A DNA stretch of 13,167 nt from Temnopleurus reevesii. Its lineage: Eukaryota; Echinodermata; Echinoidea; Temnopleuroida; Temnopleuridae. The position numbers were made by a program, and so were the translations under genes. The stretch lies in the NCBI GenBank assembly GCA_036244855.1, contig BQKZ01000591.1:1-13167 (forward strand). Direction: 5' to 3'. The notes under the pieces were generated by a model, which was not told the origin of the DNA, searched no databases, and saw nothing but the letters and a program-made list of their open reading frames with translations. Position 1 is the stretch's first letter, and every line of letters starts with the position of its first letter. This document shows positions 7,884-13,167 of the stretch, piece by piece.

Positions 7884-7946
7884 GTATGTGTTTGTGTGTG
7901 TTTTTGTGTGTATGTGTAGGTATACGTATGTGTATGTTTGTGTCGG
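7884..7946 (+). repeat. Imperfect GT/ATGT-rich tract
   Basis: TGTGTTTGTGTGTGTTTTTG and later GTATGTGTATGTTTGTG; an interrupted dinucleotide tract, shorter and less pure than that at 5763-6025. Confidence 0.8.
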
Positions 7947-8689
7947 GGTTAAGATGTAATTTGAATAGAGTGTGGTGCAGCGATAAGTCAAGAGTTTTGT
8001 TGTGGTTGTTTGAACGGTGATAATGATCTTAACATTACCTTTTTTACAACGTTTACACATCAATCTTTCCGAATCTAATTTAGGATTTCAGCAGACTGAA
8101 GTACTTGAACATGTTGAACATGCTGAAGGAAACATTAATCACTGATAGTCGCTCTTTAATTTGACTCCTGCTGTCAACGTGTAAACTTAGATTACTCTTG
8201 AACTTACGGACCAGGCACGAGTAATGCACAAACAAAATCAATCTTTCGGGGTCATAATCGATCTTGGAAATGAAAATACATAAACCGATATTTTGTCGAG
8301 ATATTTTGCATTCTTTTTTTAAATTTTAGATTATAACTTTACCAAAACTCATTTATCTGTAACACAATCTTTTGTGCAATATTTTCATGATACTATATTT
8401 TATTCAATTTAGATCTGGAGACAAAATTTTGGGACAAAAATATTCGCTCTTACCAAAGCTTGACTTGAGCTTTAACCGCGCATAGGTATGACGAAGCCTA
8501 AAGCAGTTACTACGTTGAACTAGATATGCATTTAAGCTGTGAAATTATGAATTATTACGATCGTAAATGCAGATCGTCTTTCCATTTTCTCCTAGCAGTC
8601 ATAAAAACTTGCATGATAGAAATATGAGTGCAAGTTATTATACGTCGGAGAAATTAAACTGCTGAAGATGATGATATGTATCCCCTGTG
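7947..8689. other. No feature seen
   Basis: AT-rich. The only structure noted is a short hairpin, AACTTGCA and TGCAAGTT around 8606-8636, which is within chance expectation. No coding frame. Confidence 0.5.
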
Positions 8690-9251
8690 TACACTCAGAA
8701 AAGGGTGCACAAAGGGTGCACACTCTCAGTTTGCGAAAAGATACTACCAGTATCTACGCAAAACCTTTTAAGGTGCAATATTGTACAATTGTTGGCATCC
8801 TTAAAGCGGACACTGCGTTATCTAATGGAGTCCTTGAGCCTCAAACATTAAGCAATACGATAAATTTTGCAATTAATCGTATATCTTTTGTACACATTTT
8901 GCCATAGACTTATGATTAACATTTAACGAAAGTTTAATTGTATGTTTTATGTTACAGGTCCCTTCTTTGGTATCTTTTAAAGTCACCATCGATCATGAAG
9001 GGAAGCGTGGCACAATCGAATTAGAGCCAATTGGAACCAAGATATCTCAAATGCTAAAAGTCGCAGGTTCGAATCCTCCTAGCAATCCGAAGAGTACAAA
9101 ATCATATTTACTGTGCTTTGGTTTTTCACCAAAAATGTGCTCCACTTTTAACCAAAAATGGTGCAAACTTGCATCCAAAAAGACGCTCCCAATTTTCCAT
9201 TATTTTTTTAAAATTTAAAGGTGCAAAGTTGCACCTTTATTGCTAAGTGTG
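8690..9251. mobile_element. Inverted-repeat element with GGTGCA motifs
   Basis: The left end TACACTCAGAAAAGGGTGCA (8690-8709) matches, with a 2-3 base gap, the complement of the right end, ACACTTAGCAATAAAGGTGC (about 9231-9250). GGTGCA/TGCACC motifs recur inside: a direct GGGTGCACAAAGGGTGCAC pair at the left, and AAAGGTGCAAAGTTGCACCTTT (a near palindrome) at the right. No transposase is present. It contains the tRNA-like segment at 9007-9080, which may be part of the element or a separate insertion. Open frames here (about 79 and 89 codons) overlap repeat motifs. Confidence 0.5.
9007..9080 (+). repeat. tRNA-derived SINE head
   Basis: A perfect pol III B box, GGTTCGAATCC, is at 9066-9076, preceded by GTCGCA as in many tRNAs. 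An A box-like GTGGCACAATCGAATTAGAG is at 9007-9026. The region between is longer and less regular than a tRNA, and the acceptor ends do not pair by eye, so this reads as a SINE promoter or a tRNA pseudogene, not a functional tRNA. Confidence 0.6.
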
Positions 9252-9636
9252 TGTATACCCTTCAAAGCTAATAGGCAAACATCTTTGACAAGCACTCGCC
9301 CCAGAAGACAGACATAAACGGAGATTTGTTTGAATAAATATTCAAGAGAAAATAAACCACCCCATACTTTAATCATTCTTATTTCGAGAGATTGAACTAA
9401 CGGTCTGTAGGGATTGGAAAGGAAAATCGTTTTGAGATCAAATGATGAACAACCCTCACACTACTCTGTTACAGCTCCTAATGCGTTTTTACAGTCTAAG
9501 AATAAGCGATATTTATGCATGAATGTATCAAATGTATTTCAACAAAATTAGAATCATTATTTAATGGTTATGTGTCACATGTTGATGGCCATTCACGCAA
9601 AGCATACATTAAGCCCGTTTCGATCTCAATACACTG
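9252..9636. other. No feature seen
   Basis: AT-rich, no supported gene or repeat. ACACTGCAAA at 9631-9640 overlaps the start of the hairpin element that follows. Confidence 0.5.
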
Positions 9637-9962
9637 CAAAATTAAATGGAAGGCAATTTATTGGTACATTGCAAAAACGTTGGTGTTAAATTTAACACCA
9701 ACCGGAATCTATATAGGACCACTCCATGCAGAAAGGTGTTAAAGTAACACCAGTTTGGAATCAAATAAATATATTTAAACACCGACTGGTGTTGTTCAGG
9801 GCCTTAAACAGTACCAGTTGGTGTTGAAATATATCAAATGGATTTCAAACTGGTGCTATTTTAACATTTTTCTGGTGTGGTCCTATATAGATTCCGATTG
9901 GTGTTAAATCTAACATTAGCGTTTTTGCAATGTATCAATAAATTGCCTTCCATTTAATTTTG
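9637..9962. mobile_element. Near-complete 326-bp hairpin (foldback MITE)
   Basis: The left half from CAAAATTAAATGGAAGGCAA (9637) pairs with the right half ending TTGCCTTCCATTTAATTTTG (9962). Matching continues through GGAATCTATATAGGACCAC, CCAGTTTGRAATC, ATATATTT and AACACCRACTGGT, leaving only a loop of about 15-20 bases near 9796-9812. Arms are about 155 bp each. The left arm also holds a perfect 22-bp palindrome at 9680-9701 (TTGGTGTTAAA and its complement). There is no coding capacity. If transcribed, it would form a long double-stranded RNA. Fold symmetry makes it a mobile-element derivative by inference. Confidence 0.85.
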
Positions 9963-10654
9963 GGATAATATACAGGGCCTCCGGTGTATAACACTTTTAT
10001 TTCACATCAATCTCATAACACCACGGACAAAAAAAAACCAAAGCTTTCCACCCCTTAAAAGTAGAATACTTCCTTTGCTGCCTAAATTTTTACTTTCCAA
10101 GATTGTTGTGTTATGTTGAAAAGTACTAAATGTTGACCAATAGCGCAAGAGTATCTCTCAGTGCGTATTCCGCATGGTGTGGCAGTGTATTGAAGTGAGC
10201 ACTGTAAGTGCTTTTACAATGTTTTGTGTGTGTGTGTGTTGTAGCGTAATACGCTAGGAGTATCGCGATACCGTTGGTGTCAAGATGAATTATGATAGAA
10301 TAGATTTTTATTTGAATTCAATATTCTGGACTACATTCGACCAAAATACTTCATAGAGGTTATCATTTTGGCATATCTGAGGTACACAACAAGTTGTAAG
10401 CATAACCGTAATGTGTGCAAATGTAGTTTTCTATACCTTTAATCATATCTAAATGTTCAAGGCATTAATGACATAATTTACTATTCAATCTATGAGGAAA
10501 AAGTCATGCACCCATTACTTTTTGTGAGTTCAAAATACTTAGATTGTCATTATTAAAGAACACAATGATAAGTCGTGCAAACTATACGATAATTGTTTTG
10601 TTTTCTTTATTATACTCAAATTGGTCTAATCAAAACTTTGGGTTCTGCCCAACC
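9963..10654. other. Mostly featureless, with a short GT run and two adjacent palindromes
   Basis: A (GT)8 run is at 10225-10240. It is followed immediately by TAGCGTA-A-TACGCTA (10242-10256) and GTATCGCGATAC (10260-10271), both perfect. The rest is AT-rich without a supported open frame. Confidence 0.6.
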
Positions 10655-10710
10655 GCCCCCCCCCCTCCCCCCACAGATATAAAAAAAAAAAAATCCTGGA
10701 TCCGCCCCCG
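10655..10710 (-). repeat. Truncated GGATCC/poly-A/poly-G repeat
   Basis: On the minus strand it reads CGGGGGCGGATCCAGGA, T13, then a G6-A-G10 tract, the same order as the ends of the element at 6529-6776. On the plus strand this is C10-T-C6, then A13, then TCCTGGATCCGCCCCCG. Only one end is recognisable; the other boundary is lost. Confidence 0.5.
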
Positions 10711-10977
10711 CGTTCAATATCTCCACTTATGAGAGGAGCACAGCGATTTCAGAACATTAATGTGGTAATGAATCAGATTTATACTGTGACGTCAGTATTT
10801 GAACTTCGAATCCCGAATGACTTGCAAACGATCTATCACAAAATTCCTTTGGGACTAACAACATAATGTAATCAGTTTGAGATTCGTCCGAAATAATGTG
10901 ACGCACTTACAATGCAAAAACGCTGTTGCTATAATTTCAACATATGTTTTCCGATATGGAGATCGGGGAGATATTTC
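10711..10977. other. No feature seen
   Basis: Moderately AT-rich sequence with no repeat or open frame that I can support. Confidence 0.5.
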
Positions 10978-11124
10978 ACCAAATCGTTCTTAAAGTTACG
11001 CACGACTTTACGTTCGACTGGTATCAGTTCTTGCGCTGAATGCGCGTAATAATGTGAACCATTGCGCACAAAAAGGGGTACCAGTCGAACGTAAAGTCTT
11101 GCCTAAAGTCTTTCTTATCTTGGT
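10978..11124. mobile_element. Small inverted-repeat element with perfect 20-bp inner arms
   Basis: GACTTTACGTTCGACTGGTA at 11004-11023 is exactly complementary to 11079-11098, with a 55-bp spacer. Weaker pairing continues outward: TACGCAC against TAGGCAA, then ACCAA at both extremes (10978 and 11124). The arms total about 47 bp. The spacer has repeated TGCGC motifs. No target duplication or known terminal signature is recognised. Confidence 0.6.
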
Positions 11125-11127
11125 AAA

Positions 11128-11233
11128 ACACTGCCCTGGATGGTGTTAAGTTAACACCAATGGAGCTATTAAACCCCGCTCTTGAATGCTTATGGTTTTG
11201 TTTTTTGTGTTTTTTTTTTTTTTTTTGCAGTGT
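11128..11233. mobile_element. Short element with ACACTGC ends and a GGTGTTAA palindrome
   Basis: ACACTGC (11128-11134) and GCAGTGT (11227-11233) frame 106 bp. Inside is TGGTGTTAA-G-TTAACACCA (11141-11159), of the same form as the 22-bp palindrome in the hairpin at 9637. The right edge has a T17 run (11210-11226), so the complement starts ACACTGCAAAA, the same letters as 9631-9641. A shared family is likely but the ends are short. Confidence 0.45.
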
Positions 11234-12120
11234 GGAAATTACACCTATCGGCTCCCACGTTGCACTCTCGACTGTTACATTTCAAAACCACTGTGTTTAT
11301 CAATCATGTTAATTGTGTAATACACATGAAAAGTGTTAAAATCAATAAAAAAAAAACCCTACTGGATTAAATTATTTCCTCTTTTTCTGTGTTATGGGAC
11401 TAAAATGATGCCACTTATTATAATCTGACATTGAATAAGAATCAATCAATCTCAATTAATGTGTTGTTCTAATAATGATAGTCTTTTCATCTGTTCCATA
11501 ATATTCTTCAACATTATAAAATTCAAACTTTGATTTAATGAATTCCCCACAACTTGTTAGTCTTTCTCAAATAAAGTTGGGCTCTCAGTATCTTAAAATA
11601 GATTTTATAATCCTTTTACAGATTTCCTTATTTGATATTTCACTCTAAGGGCGCTAAATCAAATCGGTTTATCAAATGAAATGAATGTAATTTCAAATTT
11701 TGCATATAATTCAGCTATTACACCCTCTCATTTTTATTTCTCTCTCGTTAGCTCTCTCCTTTTCCTCCCTTTATCTTTTTTACATATTGTATATTCATCT
11801 CTTACAGAATCCATATACCACTTTTTTTTACCATTTTTAAATACCCTCCCATGCCATATATATTGCAACATAGACCCACTCTTAATTCCTTCAGGACAGA
11901 TGTATGAATCAATTTTATGCACTGGTCATATGATGAAAAATGTTAAAACATATCTCAGGATTAGTTTCTGTACTTAAGAACGATAACTTTTTGGAATTCT
12001 ATTGCTCATTCTCAAAAGCTAATGGCCAATACACGATGTGCCATAAAATTATAAAAACACATGCCCTGAAAGAATTGAAAGTGACGTCTTCTACTAAGGT
12101 TGTCTATTCTATTTGCATTA
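11234..12120. other. AT-rich stretch with a pyrimidine-rich tract
   Basis: A C/T-rich tract runs from about 11721 to 11783 (CACCCTCTCATTTTTATTTC onward). Open frames of 60-98 codons here are rich in F, L and S from the composition and have no motif. No repeat is recognised. Confidence 0.5.
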
Positions 12121-12365
12121 TACGCTCTTAAAATCATTTGCCCAACATGTAGGTTATTATGAGTCCGATCAACTTTGGGTAATTTTATGCCCCAATTGGG
12201 TATTTTCCCCCCAACATTTGCCAAATTTTAGGAATTATGTACTACACATGTGGTAAAATTTTGTCATAATATACCCAATTTTCGTTTGCCCAAATCATGA
12301 GGGTTCGTATGTGTCCACTGGGTAATTAAATTACCGAACGTTTACCCAATATTTTTAAGAGTGTA
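12121..12365. mobile_element. TA-flanked MITE with CTCTTAAAA ends
   Basis: The left end TACGCTCTTAAAA (12121-12133) matches the complement of the right end, TACACTCTTAAAAATATTGG (12346-12365), with one early mismatch. The TA at both extremes fits a TA target duplication. The interior has repeated GGGTAATTT and GCCCAA/TTGGGTA motifs in both orientations and a perfect GGTAATT-A-AATTACC palindrome at 12321-12335. No protein is encoded. Confidence 0.65.
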
Positions 12366-12701
12366 TGGGGTATAGATTTTGATACTTTTTTGCTAGCAGG
12401 AGTATTCAACAAATCATGGAATACGTTCAATTTAAAGAAAGGGAAAGCATTTTTTGCGAGAAGCCGTTGACTAATCTGCAAGTCGAGACATTGCAATTTT
12501 CTACCTTTGTCGTCTTTGGTCTTTGGTACGGCATAAGTCAATTAAAAATTGTTTTACCCTACATAATTTACAAACCGTGTATGACACTTTAATTTCAACA
12601 ATATATATTTGTGTTTTCTTTTACATTTAAGGAGAAATTTAAAAAAATACGACAAGTGAATCAATGGAAAACGAACGTAATTTTGCAATGTTGCAATACT
12701 T
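12366..12701. other. No feature seen
   Basis: AT-rich, no supported gene or repeat. A 71-codon minus-strand frame overlaps it and the preceding element's edge but has no recognisable feature. Confidence 0.5.
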
Positions 12702-13020
12702 GTTTAGTTTTAGTTTAGTTTAGTTTATTTATTTTCTTCTGCATACAACATAATTTCTTAGTACAGTAAAAATAACATGATTCAAGAGTATCATTTTGAC
12801 AAAAGGTCACAAAAAATGAACATAAATATAAAATAAAATAGTTTAAACTGTGATGACAATTTGTCAACAATACACTATATAACATGTAAATCATAGAAGA
12901 AGGATTATCTTGTAAGCAAATTGCTTGAAAAAATAAGACAACCCTGAGAAAAAAACTAATATGATTGATCAGTATAATTTTCCGATGCGCAGAATTAATA
13001 TCACGATTTTTGCAAATATC
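12702..13020 (-). repeat. Possible 3' end of a LINE or of a minus-strand transcript
   Basis: Read on the minus strand, an AT-rich segment of UTR-like character ends in AGAAAATAAATAAACTAAAC and an (ACTAA)n tail (plus-strand TTTAG repeats at 12702-12725). AATAAA-type signals lie just before the tail. Non-LTR elements often end in such short tandem tails, but I could not recognise a coding part, and a gene 3' UTR is an alternative. The upstream limit at 13020 is arbitrary. Confidence 0.3.
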
Positions 13021-13110
13021 AAAGAGATGGAGATGAGGATGAAGATGAAAAGGATGTAGATGAGGATGATGGTGGGAGAGAAAAAGATGAGAGTGAAAAT
13101 GAAAGTGGAG
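13021..13110 (+). repeat. Purine-rich GATGAR array
   Basis: Imperfect GATGAG/GATGAA hexamers run from about 13026 to 13110. One plus-strand frame, open from about 12996 to the TAG at about 13128, would read as an acidic peptide (D, E, G, S, N rich), and the minus strand as a His/Leu-rich one. Both follow from the repeat, so I do not call a gene, although a partial acidic exon cannot be excluded. Confidence 0.7.
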
Positions 13111-13167
13111 TTTGTACGACATTAAATTAGGAGTGTAAAATTTGACATAGTTTACTGTGAGTATTCA

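Noticed and set aside
7448..8063. Two minus-strand frames of 104 and 110 codons
   Set aside because: Composed of C-run, array and AC-rich microsatellite translations with no motif.
9007..9080. Functional tRNA gene
   Set aside because: The B box is perfect, but the acceptor stem does not pair and the A-to-B region is irregular.
8949..9218. 89-codon frame preceded by an acceptor-like TTATGTTACAG
   Set aside because: It crosses the tRNA-like A and B boxes and the GGTGCA repeat motifs, so it is better explained by repeats than by an exon.
12715..13122. Longest open frame (135 codons, minus strand), His/Leu/Phe rich at its start
   Set aside because: Its N-terminal part is the complement of the GATGAR array and the rest is AT-rich UTR-like sequence; no domain is visible.

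Overview
The window looks like non-coding DNA from an animal genome, most likely a marine invertebrate deuterostome (sea urchin or another echinoderm is my first guess). The reasons are: an AT-rich background, no convincing gene in either strand, many miniature inverted-repeat elements, degraded tRNA-derived SINE heads, dinucleotide and polypurine arrays, and repeat termini I associate with invertebrate genomes (CAGTCAAACCTG ends, GGCGGATCCAG-type ends). The taxon is an inference from repeat style, not from a gene. Long open frames are absent: the longest is 135 codons and low complexity. I call no CDS.

Layout, left to right. 1-1640: a possible dispersed repeat, then three copies of a roughly 100-bp repeat with a shared core (about 512-611, 1053-1200 and, inverted, 1206-1634), plus two MITEs. 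One MITE (857-1037) has TA-flanked CAGTCAAACCTG ends. The other (1242-1558) has 73-bp terminal repeats and sits inside the third copy. 1824-2220: TTA-rich microsatellite, a small hairpin, a tRNA-like SINE head and a fragment of a GGATCC-type repeat. 2290-4410: a large, old foldback-like structure. Its inner inverted arms are at about 3524-3719 and 3947-4137. Its outer domains, rich in GTAC/GTGCG motifs, are at 2290-2760 and 4241-4410.

4412-6460 is mostly featureless, with an 83-bp tandem duplication (4868-5033) and a GT-rich array containing a nearly exact 116-bp duplication (5785-6016). 6461-7750 is a diverged tandem array of four units with long G runs. Its first unit is split by a 248-bp CAG...CTG inverted-repeat element. 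7851-7883 has the form of a tiny exon between consensus splice sites, but no gene supports it.

8690-13167: an inverted-repeat element holding a tRNA-like head (8690-9251), a near-complete 326-bp hairpin (9637-9962), a shorter probable relative (11128-11233), an inverted repeat with two perfect 20-bp arms (10978-11124), another TA-flanked MITE (12121-12365), and a (TTTAG)n-tailed stretch at the right end that could be the 3' end of a minus-strand LINE or transcript, followed by a GATGAR-type purine array.

Nothing here forms a pathway or operon. The consistent theme is layered insertion of non-autonomous elements, several nested, in what is probably intergenic or intronic DNA. One ambiguous base (n) is at 4411.
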